64,000 nucleotides of DNA from Microvirga sp. VF16 (GCF_016864375.1 NZ_CP069358.1:434001-498000); one strand, 5' to 3'; shown: positions 24,795 to 33,961, numbered from the stretch's first letter. Notes: generated by a model not told the origin, from the sequence alone. Numbers and translations: made by a program.

Positions 24795-26180
24795 CTACTC
24801 AGCGGCATTCAGGCTCTGCCCGGGCCTGCGATAGGACGCGCCTGGATGGGTATCAGGCAAGAGCGCCTGCCCCTGGCCGAACAGCTTCTCGCGTAGGGTG
24901 CCCTCGGCATAATCCCGCTTGTAGACGCCGCGCTCCTGCAGGATCGGCACGACCAGATCGACGAAATCCTCCAGCGTCTCTGGTGTTACCACGCGGCTGA
25001 TGTTGAATCCGTCGACGTCGGCTTCCTCAACCCAGGACTGGAGCTCATTGGCGATCTCCTCGGCGGAGCCGATCAAAGGCGGGTTGCGGGCACCCAGCCC
25101 CTTGTCGAAGATCTTGCGCAAAGTCCAAACCTGGGAGCTGTCGCGGGTGAATGCCTCAAGCATCGATGCCATCGCATCTGTCTTCTGATATTGAAGCGGC
25201 TCATCAAGATCCTGTTTCGAGAAGTCGATGCCGACCGTGCTCGAGAAGTGCGCCAGCGCGCCCTCGGCGCTCGCATACTTGAAGTACTCCTCGTACTTCT
25301 CTTCCGCCTCCTTGCGCGTGCGCCCGACCACGATGGCGCGTCCCAGGAAGAACTGTATGCCATTCGGGTCCCGTCCCGCCTTGGCGGCTCGCTGCCGCAC
25401 GTCCTCGACGGTCTTGCGGGTCTGCTCCTTGTTCGGTCCATAGAGGAAGACGCATTCCGCATGACTGGCCGCGAAGTCCTTGCCGCGTGCCGAGGCACCG
25501 GCCTGATAGAGCACTGGGGTCCGCTGCGGTGACGGTTCTGACAGGTGAATGGCATCGACGTTGTAGTGCCGCCCGGCATGCTGGACCCGATGCACCTTGT
25601 CGGGGCGGGCATAAAGACGCCGCGCCCGGTCCCGCACGACTGCATCACCTTCCCAACTGCCTTCCCAGAGCTTGTAGACCACCTCCATGAACTCATCGGC
25701 TATATCATAACGATCGTCATGCTCCCGCTGGGCCTTGAACCCCATAGCCCGGGCAGCGCTGTCGAGATAGCCTGTGACGATGTTCCACCCGACGCGGCCT
25801 CCGGTGAGGTGATCCAGCGTCGACATGCGGCGGGCAAAGAGATAGGGCGTCTCGTAGGTGAGATTGGCCGTGACCCCGAAGCCAATGTGCTTGGTAGCCG
25901 CAGCCATGACCGGCACTACCAGGAGCGGATCGTTGACGGGCACCTGCACGGCATTGGCCAGCGACGGGGCTGCACTGCCCTTATACACATCATAAACGCC
26001 GACGATGTCAGCCAGGAAGATGCCGTCGAACAGGCCGCGCTCGGCGGTCCTAGCGAGATGCTGCCAGTACTCGATCGTGTTGTAGGCCGTAGAACGGTCG
26101 CGTGGGTGGGCCCACAGGCCATGCTGGATATGGCCGACACAGTTCATGTCGAAGGCGTTGAGGCGGATCTGCTTCTTCAT
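24795..26180 (-). CDS. NtaA/SnaA/DszA-family FMNH2-dependent monooxygenase
   Basis: A 461-residue luciferase-like monooxygenase. The start (MKKQIRLNAFDMNCVGHIQHGLW), the EYWQHLARTAERGLFDGIFLAD block and the HPAGRVGWNIVT-type motif (GGRVGWNIVTG) are typical of the NtaA group. Members oxidise nitrilotriacetate, dibenzothiophene, dimethylsulfide or alkanesulfonates with reduced flavin and oxygen. The exact substrate is not readable here. Immediate coupling with a flavin reductase and a divergent MetQ-type binding protein points to scavenging of an organosulfur or amine compound. Length is normal and the start is unambiguous. Confidence 0.93.
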   Translation of the reverse strand: MKKQIRLNAFDMNCVGHIQHGLWAHPRDRSTAYNTIEYWQHLARTAERGLFDGIFLADIVGVYDVYKGSAAPSLANAVQVPVNDPLLVVPVMAAATKHIGFGVTANLTYETPYLFARRMSTLDHLTGGRVGWNIVTGYLDSAARAMGFKAQREHDDRYDIADEFMEVVYKLWEGSWEGDAVVRDRARRLYARPDKVHRVQHAGRHYNVDAIHLSEPSPQRTPVLYQAGASARGKDFAASHAECVFLYGPNKEQTRKTVEDVRQRAAKAGRDPNGIQFFLGRAIVVGRTRKEAEEKYEEYFKYASAEGALAHFSSTVGIDFSKQDLDEPLQYQKTDAMASMLEAFTRDSSQVWTLRKIFDKGLGARNPPLIGSAEEIANELQSWVEEADVDGFNISRVVTPETLEDFVDLVVPILQERGVYKRDYAEGTLREKLFGQGQALLPDTHPGASYRRPGQSLNAAE

Positions 26181-26457
26181 CTGAACCCCGCTGGGCTAAC
26201 CCCTGATTGTATCTTTGCTGGCGTGTCCTTTCTATAGAACGCGTCCGGGATCTGGAAACCCCTTGAACGCGAAAAAGCTGAAAATGTCGCAACGGACACT
26301 GCAAATTTTGAGGGAAGTTGAAGAGTATCCATTCTGACAGTGATCGAATTGGTTCGTTATGAAGAACGAATCCTTGACAACAAACGGATCCCTGGCCACA
26401 GTGCCAGAAAGCACCTGCCCTTAAGCGCAGAGCCATCCAATCCCAGAGGGAAATCCC

Positions 26458-27234
26458 ATGCTGCGACGCTTGCTTGCTGCCTCTTGCCTGTCCTTGATCA
26501 CTCTTGTCGGCGCTCAGGCCGAGACGATCAAAGTCGGAGTTACGGCAGGCCCCTTCGCCGAGGTGCTCGACGTCGCTAAGACGAATGCGGCCCGTGAGGG
26601 GCTCATCATCGAGTCAGTGGAGTTCAGCGACTTCGTTGGGCCGAATGCAGCCCTGGCCGCGGGCGACCTGCAAGCAAATTCCTACCAGCACCGGCCTTTC
26701 CTGCAGGCTCAGATCGATGCCCGTGGCTACGACCTTGTCCCTGTTGGCAGGACAATTCTGGTTCCGATCGCTTTCTATTCCAAGCGCTACAAGAGCGTGA
26801 ACGAGATCCCGGCAGGCGCGACGATCGCGATCCCAAACGATCCCAGCAACGAGGCGCGCACACTTCTGCTCCTCGAGACGACCGGTTTGATCAAGCTCCG
26901 CCCCGAGGCGGGCTTCAAGGCCACCCCGGTCGATATCATTGAGAACCCCAAGAACATCAAGTTCATCGAACTCGAGGCAGCGCAATTGGCGCGCACTCTC
27001 GATGACGTTCATGCCGCGGCGGTGAACAAGAACTATGCCCTTCAGGCGGGACTGAATCCTCTGGAGTCTCTCGTCAGGGAGGGACCGCAATCCCGCTACA
27101 TCTGCGAAGTCGTGGTTCGTCGTCAGGATGTCGAAAAACCGTGGGTCAAGCAGTTGGTGGCTGCGTTCCAGTCCCCCAATGTGAAGGAGTTCATTGATAA
27201 GCACTTCAAGGGCGCCGTCATTGCCGGGTGGTAA
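26458..27234 (+). CDS. MetQ/NlpA-type ABC substrate-binding protein
   Basis: A 258-residue periplasmic binding protein of the D-methionine (MetQ/NlpA) family: KVGVTAGPFAEVLDVAKTNA, then the NSYQHRPFLQAQ motif (about residues 76-87) and IPNDPSNEARTLLLLE. It has an N-terminal signal peptide (to about residue 21, ending AQA). There is no convincing lipobox at the right position, so it is probably soluble rather than a lipoprotein. MetQ feeds the MetNI transporter, but no metN or metI is adjacent. It is divergent from the flavin monooxygenase across a 277-bp gap, so both may be controlled together. Confidence 0.92.
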   Translation: MLRRLLAASCLSLITLVGAQAETIKVGVTAGPFAEVLDVAKTNAAREGLIIESVEFSDFVGPNAALAAGDLQANSYQHRPFLQAQIDARGYDLVPVGRTILVPIAFYSKRYKSVNEIPAGATIAIPNDPSNEARTLLLLETTGLIKLRPEAGFKATPVDIIENPKNIKFIELEAAQLARTLDDVHAAAVNKNYALQAGLNPLESLVREGPQSRYICEVVVRRQDVEKPWVKQLVAAFQSPNVKEFIDKHFKGAVIAGW

Positions 27235-27360
27235 GCCGGCAAGTCTGCAGGAAACCGAATCTTGATGAGTTTCCGGATCCTGCCGAAGCTGTCGGCCACA
27301 TGCCCGACATGCGCCGGCGGGTAACCATTGCGAGGGGACCACATGCACATGGCGCCTCAT

Positions 27361-27696
27361 CTATGAACCACTATCTGTGCTCCTATCGAGTGAGCGAAAC
27401 CACTCGGCATAGGGTGTGTTGCCGACCAACCGCCTGTTGTAGTCAGGCGTGCCATCGGTCCACCACACGGGGCCACGCTCGCCCAAGTCACGTTTCGCGG
27501 CATCGATCCGGGCCCGGGCTCGGGCCAAGGCTTCGGGATCACCTCTGGCGCTGCGGACGGCCCGACGTGCTGCCATCAACTCCCGAACAAGGGCGTCACG
27601 TATCTTGGGATCCAGCCTGGGATTGCTCAGCCGCCAGAGCCGGCCACGAACCACGAAGTAGCGACCATCAGGTGTATGCGGGTACGGATCAGACAT
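27361..27696 (-). CDS. Conserved hypothetical protein
   Basis: A 111-residue protein starting MSDPYPHTPDGRYFVVRGRLWR. I recall a similar start in small hypotheticals of rhizobia and methylobacteria. It is basic, with a helical centre (RELMAARRAVRSARG) and PVWWTDG near the end. No function is known. The ATG at 27696 is taken because residues before it, up to 27780, look unrelated. Confidence 0.7.
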   Translation of the reverse strand: MSDPYPHTPDGRYFVVRGRLWRLSNPRLDPKIRDALVRELMAARRAVRSARGDPEALARARARIDAAKRDLGERGPVWWTDGTPDYNRRLVGNTPYAEWFRSLDRSTDSGS

Positions 27697-27915
27697 GGGG
27701 TCGTCCAGAAGGCAGGATTGTCCGTGGAGAGTGACACCAGGCAACTCACCAACGTCCCGAGGCGATCCAGCGCCAGCCACGACTACTATGCTACTAAAGC
27801 ATAACAGGCCTTCGTTGGTGCCGCTCCTCTGCGCCTTGGCGCATCCCTATATGTGCAGTGCAGCAAGAGCAATGATCGCCGGCCATCGGGGCCGGTCACC
27901 TGCTGGGGGAAAACC

Positions 27916-28071
27916 ATGTTCGTTACCTTTATCCTGTCCAAGATCCGCGCCTACAAGCTCTACCGTCAGACCGTGAGCGAACTGTCGGAGTTGTCCGATC
28001 GTGAGTTGGCGGATCTGGGCGTTGCCCGTTTCGATATCGCCCGCGTCGCACGTGAGAGTGCCTTCGCCTAA
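27916..28071 (+). CDS. DUF1127-family small protein
   Basis: A 51-residue protein with the DUF1127 core (LYRQTVSELSELSDRELADLG, then ARFDI). DUF1127 proteins are short, arginine-rich and common in alphaproteobacteria, where some affect phosphate and carbon metabolism or RNA turnover. The ATG at 27916 gives the usual length. A perfect terminator follows within 25 bp, so it is monocistronic. Confidence 0.9.
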   Translation: MFVTFILSKIRAYKLYRQTVSELSELSDRELADLGVARFDIARVARESAFA

Positions 28072-28095
28072 GCAGTCGTCCGGCTCAGAATCAAT

Positions 28096-28125
28096 CGCCC
28101 GCCCCTCCGGCGGGCGTTCCTTTTT
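28096..28125 (+). terminator. Terminator after the DUF1127 gene
   Basis: CGCCCGCC (28096-28103) pairs with GGCGGGCG (28109-28116) around a 5-nt loop, followed by TTCCTTTTT. Confidence 0.85.
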
Positions 28126-28183
28126 GAGCACGAGCCTGTCTGCCTGGATAAAGCGCCAAATCGTTCCGTTAAGAGCAACGTCG

Positions 28184-28477
28184 ATGCCTGCACCCAAGAA
28201 GAAGCCGTCCAGCGTCCGGACCTCGCTCCGCTTTGAGCCGCCTACTCTGGAGGAGGCGATCTTTGCCGCGCAGGGCCTCACCGATAACGTGGATGATCAG
28301 GTCGAGATTGCGGCAAGGCTGATGGGATTGCCCGAGGCCGACGTTAGAGCCGCAATCCCGAAGATGGCTCCTGTCAGGCCGCGTCTCGCTGTCAGGCCGC
28401 CAGCGCAAGCTCGGTTTGCGCCAAGCCGACCGCCGGTTGTTGTCGAGCGCAGAGCGCCCCGCGTTCTGATCCGCTGA
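28184..28477 (+). CDS. Hypothetical basic protein
   Basis: A 97-residue protein (MPAPKKKPSSVRTSLRFEPP). The middle (EEAIFAAQGLTDNVDDQVEIAARLMGLPEADVRA) is a plausible helical pair. The C-terminus is Arg/Pro/Val-rich and may be disordered. No family is known to me. The ATG at 28184 is chosen over an earlier in-frame ATG (28001) that overlaps the DUF1127 gene. Confidence 0.55.
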   Translation: MPAPKKKPSSVRTSLRFEPPTLEEAIFAAQGLTDNVDDQVEIAARLMGLPEADVRAAIPKMAPVRPRLAVRPPAQARFAPSRPPVVVERRAPRVLIR

Positions 28478-28760
28478 GCGATGGACCGCAATCACGATTG
28501 CCAAGCGCGTGCAGGACAGAGCAATGTTCTGTTCGCGAGACAAAGGCAAGAGCATGATCGGGCAGATCCGCTGCTGCCGCAAACGGCGGCATTTATGAAA
28601 GATCTTTGACGATACGTGCTGCGCGTTGAGAGCGATAAGGCCGCTTCGTCGGTAGCAAGATCACTCTTGCACCCATCAGCCTATCCCACGCCTAAAGTCG
28701 AAAAGCTTTTCGGCCAGTTTTTCGCTAAGACGCGTCAACGGCCCAGTATCGGCAGACAAG
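28478..28760. other. Intergenic, nothing recognised
   Basis: About 280 bp with no supported gene. It ends at the terminator of the small minus-strand ORF. Confidence 0.4.
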
Positions 28761-28784
28761 AAAAAGCCGGGCCAAAAGCCCGGC
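28761..28784 (-). terminator. Terminator on the minus strand
   Basis: GCCGGGC and its complement (28766-28772 and 28778-28784) close a 5-nt loop. Read on the minus strand the hairpin ends in TTTTT (28765-28761). It sits 5 bp after the stop codon of a 36-codon minus-strand frame. Confidence 0.8.
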
Positions 28785-28788
28785 AGAG

Positions 28789-28899
28789 TTAAGGTCCGAC
28801 AAAAGTCAAAACCTTCCAGAGGGAACGGCCGATACGACAGCGCCGGGAGGAAGAAGGCGGTGCCGCGTTGAAATCAGCCGCTGCTGATATCGGCGGCAT
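28789..28899 (-). CDS. Candidate 36-residue small protein
   Basis: A minus-strand ATG at 28899 is preceded by AAGAGG four bases upstream, a fair Shine-Dalgarno sequence. The frame encodes 36 residues ending RIGRSLWKVLTFVGP, stops with TAA at 28791-28789, and is followed at once by a perfect terminator. The order ribosome site, short frame, terminator supports a real transcript, either a small protein or an sRNA. I know no homologue. It is too short for ordinary gene callers. Confidence 0.45.
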   Translation of the reverse strand: MPPISAAADFNAAPPSSSRRCRIGRSLWKVLTFVGP

Positions 28900-29032
28900 C
28901 GCGCCTCTTTACAATGCAGCATGCCTCATGCAGGGGCTGCGCTGAGAACATGGCTCGGCTATGGGTCTTTGATCCCTTCCCTCCCATCATGCGCATGACT
29001 ATCCATCAGTTCGGTCCCAGCTTCTGCGAGCC

Positions 29033-29686
29033 TCACCAGGACGCAGGATGGAGGCGCCGCTTCCAACGCTCATGTCGAGCCAGTTGAACAGCAGCAGCCT
29101 GGCGCTTGGTCAGCCTGCGCTCGATCGCTTTCGGCGGCGTCTCCGCCGATGGCCAACTGAACCCGGCCTCTGGTATTCGCTCAAGATCATCCACTGGTTG
29201 GAGAAATTCGATCTGTTCAACAGCTCCATGAGCTTTCCTCCCCGACTTCCGCGCACTGGCTTTCGCACTTTCAACCTGCACCGGCGGAACGTCATGAACG
29301 GACATTCCGTCCTCTTCAATTGCAATATCGGGCAGTGGCACGACTTCGGTGATCACCGGCACAACTGCGTGCGCTTCCTTCCCGTCTTCGGAGGCGCTCA
29401 TTGCGAAATCAAGCTCCATCTGCTTCCGATTGGTCTCCGCTGCAGAGTGCTTGCGGCGGGCGGGTTCAGCGGGCTTCGAGTTGCTCCACGGATGCTCGAC
29501 AATGCTCGGTAGGATGCGAGGGACAGGAGATGGCTCGGCGGCGGCCTGAGGCTCTTCCTTCTGAAAGATCTTGGTTGGCGCAACCGGCGTCGGCTCGAAC
29601 AGGCGCCTTGGCGGGAGGTGATGAGGCTGCCCTGGAATGCGGGATTTCTTGATCTCAACCGAGAAAGGCTTGGTGTTCCGCTTCAT
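29033..29686 (-). CDS. Hypothetical protein with low-complexity centre
   Basis: A 217-residue protein starting MKRNTKPFSVEIKKSRIPG. It is rich in Pro/Glu/Ala through the middle and ends in a basic helical tail (RRLTKRQAAAVQLARHERWKRRL) that could bind nucleic acid. The same style of protein occurs in other alphaproteobacteria as far as I recall. No signal peptide or membrane segment. Function unknown. The small ORF and terminator at 28761-28899 follow about 130 bp downstream. Confidence 0.6.
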   Translation of the reverse strand: MKRNTKPFSVEIKKSRIPGQPHHLPPRRLFEPTPVAPTKIFQKEEPQAAAEPSPVPRILPSIVEHPWSNSKPAEPARRKHSAAETNRKQMELDFAMSASEDGKEAHAVVPVITEVVPLPDIAIEEDGMSVHDVPPVQVESAKASARKSGRKAHGAVEQIEFLQPVDDLERIPEAGFSWPSAETPPKAIERRLTKRQAAAVQLARHERWKRRLHPASW

Positions 29687-29927
29687 CTCATATGCTGACT
29701 ATGAACTGGAAAAGATAGTGACCTAAGATCTTGTCTGCACGACGTCAACACCAAGAGCACACGTCATTCACCATCGGAAGTGCTCGCAAATTCGAACGAC
29801 ATCAGAATGATTTCTGCATGATTGCTTCTCTCAGACAGCGCCAGATCTCACCTTTGCAAAACAGGTGAGCGGGTTTGTCACCATTGTTCCGGCGGGCATG
29901 AACGCTAGCTTGGATCGAGGAGGGCTG

Positions 29928-30344
29928 ATGATGACGGACGATGAAGTAGAGATTGTAGCGGCGGAACTTGCCAAGGCCGGTGGCGTCTCCTGGCATGCAG
30001 GGCACGAGCGCGGCCCGCTGAAGCTGGTCATGAATCGTTATCGCGACCGAGCCCGCCTTGCCCTTGCCGCTCTTGAGCGCGTCCGGGCAGCCACGCAGGC
30101 GCAAGCTCCGGACCCGATCGAGATCGAGCAGGTGAGCCAGAACCTTCAAGCTCACCTTGATCCGGGCTCACACGAGGGGGTCACTGTCGGAAGCCTGATT
30201 TTATACCGTCCTCCGGGAGACAAGAGAGCCTATCCATGTCGGGTTCAGAAGGTCGATGGAAGCCGTGTGTACCTTGTTCCCGATGTCCCGACCTGCACCG
30301 GCTGGGTGGATCTGACCAACGTTTCATCTCCGGCCATTCAGTAG
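29928..30344 (+). CDS. Hypothetical protein
   Basis: A 138-residue protein (start MMTDDEVEIVAAELAKAGG). A helical N-terminal half (HERGPLKLVMNRYRDRARLALAAL) is followed by a short beta-like half with VTVGSLILYRPPGDKRAYPCRVQKVDG. A GGAGGG sequence sits just ahead of the ATG pair at 29928/29931, which decides the start. No family known. A DUF6894-like gene follows 12 bp later in the same direction and is probably co-transcribed. Confidence 0.65.
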   Translation: MMTDDEVEIVAAELAKAGGVSWHAGHERGPLKLVMNRYRDRARLALAALERVRAATQAQAPDPIEIEQVSQNLQAHLDPGSHEGVTVGSLILYRPPGDKRAYPCRVQKVDGSRVYLVPDVPTCTGWVDLTNVSSPAIQ

Positions 30345-30356
30345 GGCGTTCAAGCC

Positions 30357-30692
30357 GTGACAAATCTTATCAAGAGCAAAATGGCGCGTACTGACGGCGT
30401 CATCGACGCCGACCCGCAGGCTCATGCCGTCGCTTCATCCTCTTCGGCTCGTTCAGGGCTAACCCGCTATTACTTCAATCTCACGGATGGCGAGATCATG
30501 ATCCGCGATGAGGAGGGGATTGAGACGGTCAGTCTTCAGGCGGCCGTGGTGTCGGCCCTGGAAGCGGCCGAGGAGCTGCGCGCTCAGGATCCGTCCAATT
30601 CGAGCGAGTGGCAGGGATGGCGGCTTGAGATCGTCGATACCTCAGGACGAGCCGTGCAGATGATCCCGCTTGATGCCCGCTCCGCGCATTAG
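30357..30692 (+). CDS. DUF6894-family protein
   Basis: A 111-residue protein whose central block (LTRYYFNLTDGEIMIRDEEGIE, then SALEAAEELRAQDP) matches the DUF6894 pattern common in Methylobacterium and Bradyrhizobium. Function is unknown. The start is a GTG at 30357; an ATG lies at 30381. The last residues (WRLEIVDTSGRAVQMIPL) are the usual family end. Confidence 0.75.
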   Translation: MTNLIKSKMARTDGVIDADPQAHAVASSSSARSGLTRYYFNLTDGEIMIRDEEGIETVSLQAAVVSALEAAEELRAQDPSNSSEWQGWRLEIVDTSGRAVQMIPLDARSAH

Positions 30693-30742
30693 CCGCACAT
30701 CAACCGGGTGGCCACGCGGCGATTGCTCTCGCGAGCATCTGA

Positions 30743-32278
30743 TCAGCTGGTGACACCCGCTGTGTCCCGGTTCAGGAAGGAGCGATACGCCGGATTGTCG
30801 CTCTCGTCCCAGTACGGGTATCCGAGCTCATCCAGACTGCGCTTGAGCTGCGCTCGCTCCGCGGCAGGAACCTGGATGCCGGCCAGCACGCGGCCGTAAT
30901 CGGCGCCATGATTGCGGTAGTGGAACAGTGAAATATTCCAGCTGCCGGACAGCCCATTGAGGAACTTCAGCAGGGCTCCGGGCCGCTCGGGAAACTGGAA
31001 GCGGAAGATCAGCTCATCCTCAAGACCAGGCGTGTGTCCGCCGACCATGTAGCGCACGTGCAGCTTGGCCATTTCGTTGTCGCTCATGTCGAGCACCGGA
31101 TAGCCCTGCTCCCGCAGCATGGCGATGATCTGCCGCTTCTCGACATCGCCGTCCGAGAGCTGCACGCCGACGAAGATCTGCGCCGCCTGAGGATCCGAAT
31201 AGCGATAGTTGAACTCGGTGATCGAGCGCTTGCCCAGCAGCTGGATGAAGCGGCGGTAGCTGCCGGGCTGCTCGGGAATGGTCACCGCCAGCAGGGCCTC
31301 GCGATGTTCACCGAGCTCGGCCCGTTCGGCGATGTGCCGGAGCCGGTCGAAGTTCATGTTGGCGCCGCTGTTGACGGCAACCAGCCCATTCGACCGTGAT
31401 CCTTCTCGTTCCACATACTTCTTCAGCCCTGCCAGGCTCACAGCTCCGGATGGCTCGGCAATGGCACGCGTATCCTCGAAGATGTCCTTCACTGCTGCGC
31501 AGATCTCGTCCGTGCTGACGGTAATCACCTCGTCGAGCAGCTCCCGGCACAGGCGAAACGTCTCCTCACCCGCTTGGCGCACAGCAACACCATCTGCAAA
31601 CAGCCCGACTTGGTTCAGGATGATGCGCTCGCCGGCCGCAAGGGCGCCGGCCATGCTCGCGGCATCCTCAGGCTCGACCCCGATCACCTTCACCTCGGGC
31701 CGCAGGAACTTGGCATAGACGGCCACTCCCGCAGCCAATCCCCCTCCCCCAACCGGCACGAATACGGCTTCGAGAGGATCGGGATGCTGGCGCAGGATCT
31801 CCATGCCGACGGTGCCCTGTCCGGCAATGACATCCGGATCGTCATAGGGATGAATGAAGGTGAGGCCTTTCTCCGCCTCAAGCTGACGGGCGTGGGCATA
31901 CGCCTCGTCAAAGCTCTCGCCGTGCAGGGTCACACGGCCGCCCTGCCCTTTCACGGCTTGAACCTTGATCGCAGGTGTGGTGCGTGGCATCACGATGGTG
32001 GCCTTGGCACCGAGCTTCTGAGCCGCGAGAGCCACGCCTTGGGCGTGATTGCCAGCCGAGGCGCAGATCACTCCTCGCTCGAGCGCCGCCCACGGCAGGC
32101 CTGCCATCTTGTTGTAGGCGCCGCGCAGCTTGAACGAGAACACCGGCTGAAGATCTTCGCGCTTGAGCCGAATAGGGCTCCCCAGGCGCTGAGACAGGCG
32201 CGGCATGGGATCGAGCGGGCTCTCGATCGCCACGTCATAGACCCGGGCGGTCAAGATCTTGCGGATGTAGTCGTGCAC
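30743..32278 (-). CDS. ilvA: Threonine ammonia-lyase, biosynthetic type
   Basis: IlvA deaminates threonine to 2-oxobutanoate, the first step of isoleucine synthesis. The 511-residue protein has the PLP lysine in SFKLRGAYNK (Lys50) and a glycine loop GGGGLAAG near residue 178. Two regulatory ACT-like domains follow (from about residue 330; e.g. LLAVTIPEQPGSYRRFI and IFRFQFPERPGALLKF) that in this form usually bind isoleucine and valine. The start is a GTG at 32278; sequence further upstream is in frame but has no ATG. The gene lies immediately after an alanine aminotransferase-like gene in the same direction (94-bp gap). Confidence 0.95.
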   Translation of the reverse strand: MHDYIRKILTARVYDVAIESPLDPMPRLSQRLGSPIRLKREDLQPVFSFKLRGAYNKMAGLPWAALERGVICASAGNHAQGVALAAQKLGAKATIVMPRTTPAIKVQAVKGQGGRVTLHGESFDEAYAHARQLEAEKGLTFIHPYDDPDVIAGQGTVGMEILRQHPDPLEAVFVPVGGGGLAAGVAVYAKFLRPEVKVIGVEPEDAASMAGALAAGERIILNQVGLFADGVAVRQAGEETFRLCRELLDEVITVSTDEICAAVKDIFEDTRAIAEPSGAVSLAGLKKYVEREGSRSNGLVAVNSGANMNFDRLRHIAERAELGEHREALLAVTIPEQPGSYRRFIQLLGKRSITEFNYRYSDPQAAQIFVGVQLSDGDVEKRQIIAMLREQGYPVLDMSDNEMAKLHVRYMVGGHTPGLEDELIFRFQFPERPGALLKFLNGLSGSWNISLFHYRNHGADYGRVLAGIQVPAAERAQLKRSLDELGYPYWDESDNPAYRSFLNRDTAGVTS

Positions 32279-32372
32279 GTCAGAGATGCCTTCCTGGTTC
32301 AGCAGGGGAGTCCGTATGCTCCCTTACGCTCTTGTATCCTTCCGATCCAAGCAGAGCGGCGGGTTGGCGAGC

Positions 32373-33605
32373 CTACTTTGCCTGTGTTGATCGGGGCACG
32401 ACGTTATGGAGGGTCTGGTCGGCATTGTCGAAGAACTTGCGGATGTTGCGCGCGGCCTGCCGGATGCGCTGCTCGTTTTCCACAAGCGCGATGCGGACAT
32501 AGTCGTCGCCGTGCTCGCCAAAGCCGATGCCGGGCGCCACCGCCACATCGGCCTTCTCGACCAGCAGCTTGGAGAATTCGAGGCTGCCCAGCGACCGGAA
32601 CTTCTCCGGGATCTGCACCCAGGCGAACATGGAGGCGGTGGGCACCGGCACCTGCCAGCCGGCCTTGGCGAAGGACTCGACCATCACGTCGCGGCGGCGC
32701 TTGTAGGTGGCGCGCATCTCGCGGATGCACTCGTCCGGGCCGTTGAGGGCGGCGGTGGCGGCGACCTGGACCGGCGTGAAGGCGCCATAGTCGAGATAGG
32801 ACTTCACCCGCGCCAGCGCCGCCAGCAGGCGCTCGTTGCCGACCGCAAAGCCGATGCGCCAGCCGGCCATCGAGAAGGTCTTGGACATCGAGGTGAATTC
32901 CACCGCCACGTCGATGGCGCCCGGCACCTGCAGGATCGACGGCGGCGGGTTGGATTCGTCGAAATAGACCTCCGAATAGGCCAGATCCGACAGCAGGATC
33001 AGCTCATGCTTCTTCGCGAAGGCGACGAGATCGCGGTAGAAGTCGAGGGAGGCCACATAGGCGGTCGGGTTCGAGGGATAGCAGACGACGAGGGCCACCG
33101 GCTTGGGGATCGAATGCGCCACCGCGCGCTCGGCCGCGACGAAGAACTCCGGCGTCGGCTCGGCCGGCACCGAGCGGATCACGCCGCCGGCCATCAGGAA
33201 GCCGAAGGCATGGATCGGGTAGCTCGGGTTCGGCACCAGAATCACGTCGCCCGGCTCGGTGATGGCCTGGGCCATGTTGGCGAAGCCCTCCTTGGAGCCC
33301 AGCGTCGCCACCACCTGCGTATCCGGGTTGAGCTTCACGCCAAAGCGGCGCTCGTAATAGCCGGCCTGGGCGCGGCGCAGGCCGCCGATGCCCTTGGAGA
33401 CGGAATAGCGGTCGGTGCGTGGCTTGCCGACGGTCTCAATGAGCTTGTCGATGACGTGCTGCGGGGCCTGAAGGTCCGGATTGCCCATCCCGAGATCGAG
33501 GATGTCGGCGCCATTGGCCCGGGCGGCCGCCTTGATCCGGTTGACCTGCTCGAAGACGTAAGGCGGAAGGCGCTTAATCCGGTAAAAATCAGGCATGGGT
33601 CTCAT
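32373..33605 (-). CDS. alaC: Pyridoxal-phosphate aminotransferase (AlaC-like)
   Basis: A 410-residue class I/II aminotransferase. The start (FYRIKRLPPYVFEQVNRIKAAAR) and the whole length match AlaC/LL-diaminopimelate-type enzymes. The PLP-binding lysine is Lys242 in TSMSKTFSMAGWR. Likely reaction: alanine and 2-oxoglutarate to pyruvate and glutamate. The ATG at 33605 overlaps the stop of ihfA by ATGA, suggesting translational coupling. A start at 33596 (MPDFYRIKR) is also possible. Confidence 0.9.
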   Translation of the reverse strand: MRPMPDFYRIKRLPPYVFEQVNRIKAAARANGADILDLGMGNPDLQAPQHVIDKLIETVGKPRTDRYSVSKGIGGLRRAQAGYYERRFGVKLNPDTQVVATLGSKEGFANMAQAITEPGDVILVPNPSYPIHAFGFLMAGGVIRSVPAEPTPEFFVAAERAVAHSIPKPVALVVCYPSNPTAYVASLDFYRDLVAFAKKHELILLSDLAYSEVYFDESNPPPSILQVPGAIDVAVEFTSMSKTFSMAGWRIGFAVGNERLLAALARVKSYLDYGAFTPVQVAATAALNGPDECIREMRATYKRRRDVMVESFAKAGWQVPVPTASMFAWVQIPEKFRSLGSLEFSKLLVEKADVAVAPGIGFGEHGDDYVRIALVENEQRIRQAARNIRKFFDNADQTLHNVVPRSTQAK

Positions 33606-33961
33606 TCCGTTGCAGCCATACCCAACACAAGGGGTCCTTTACGACGCTGCCGTGGGCGAGGCTTAGGGACGCCGCCGTTGATGCGGGCCTTTAGAAGAGG
33701 CGAGGCGCTGAAGGTCAGTGACCGGCGAGGCTCGATGGGCACTGCTTCGCGAGTTTTGGGATTGCGGCCGACCCGCTTGCTCTTGTGACGGACGGTGAAA
33801 ACGCCAAAGCCTGACAGCTTCAGGATCTCACCCGCTGCGAGAGCCGCGCTCATCTCCCCAAGAACCTGCTCGACGAGTTCCGCTGACTCCGCTCGTGAGA
33901 GGCCGACTTTGGCAGTGACAGCCTCGGTCAGATCGGCCCGGGTGATCGTCTTGCCCGCCAT
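33602..33961 (-). CDS. ihfA: Integration host factor alpha subunit
   Basis: IHF alpha, partner of IHF beta in bending DNA. The start MAGKTITRADLTEAV, the LKLSGFGVFTVRHK strand and the arm with GRNPKT agree with the family. It has about 119 residues, of which the last 20 are a basic tail (PKPRPRQRRKGP). The ATG at 33961 is used because upstream residues (MNDQHRGII) are not in the family. Linked to alaC by a four-base overlap. The beta-type gene is at 457, far away in the window. Confidence 0.93.
   Translation of the reverse strand: MAGKTITRADLTEAVTAKVGLSRAESAELVEQVLGEMSAALAAGEILKLSGFGVFTVRHKSKRVGRNPKTREAVPIEPRRSLTFSASPLLKARINGGVPKPRPRQRRKGPLVLGMAATE

Noticed and set aside
32406..33788. 460-codon plus-strand frame over the aminotransferase and ihfA genes
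   Set aside because: It is the complementary shadow of two well-identified minus-strand genes and lacks any homology.
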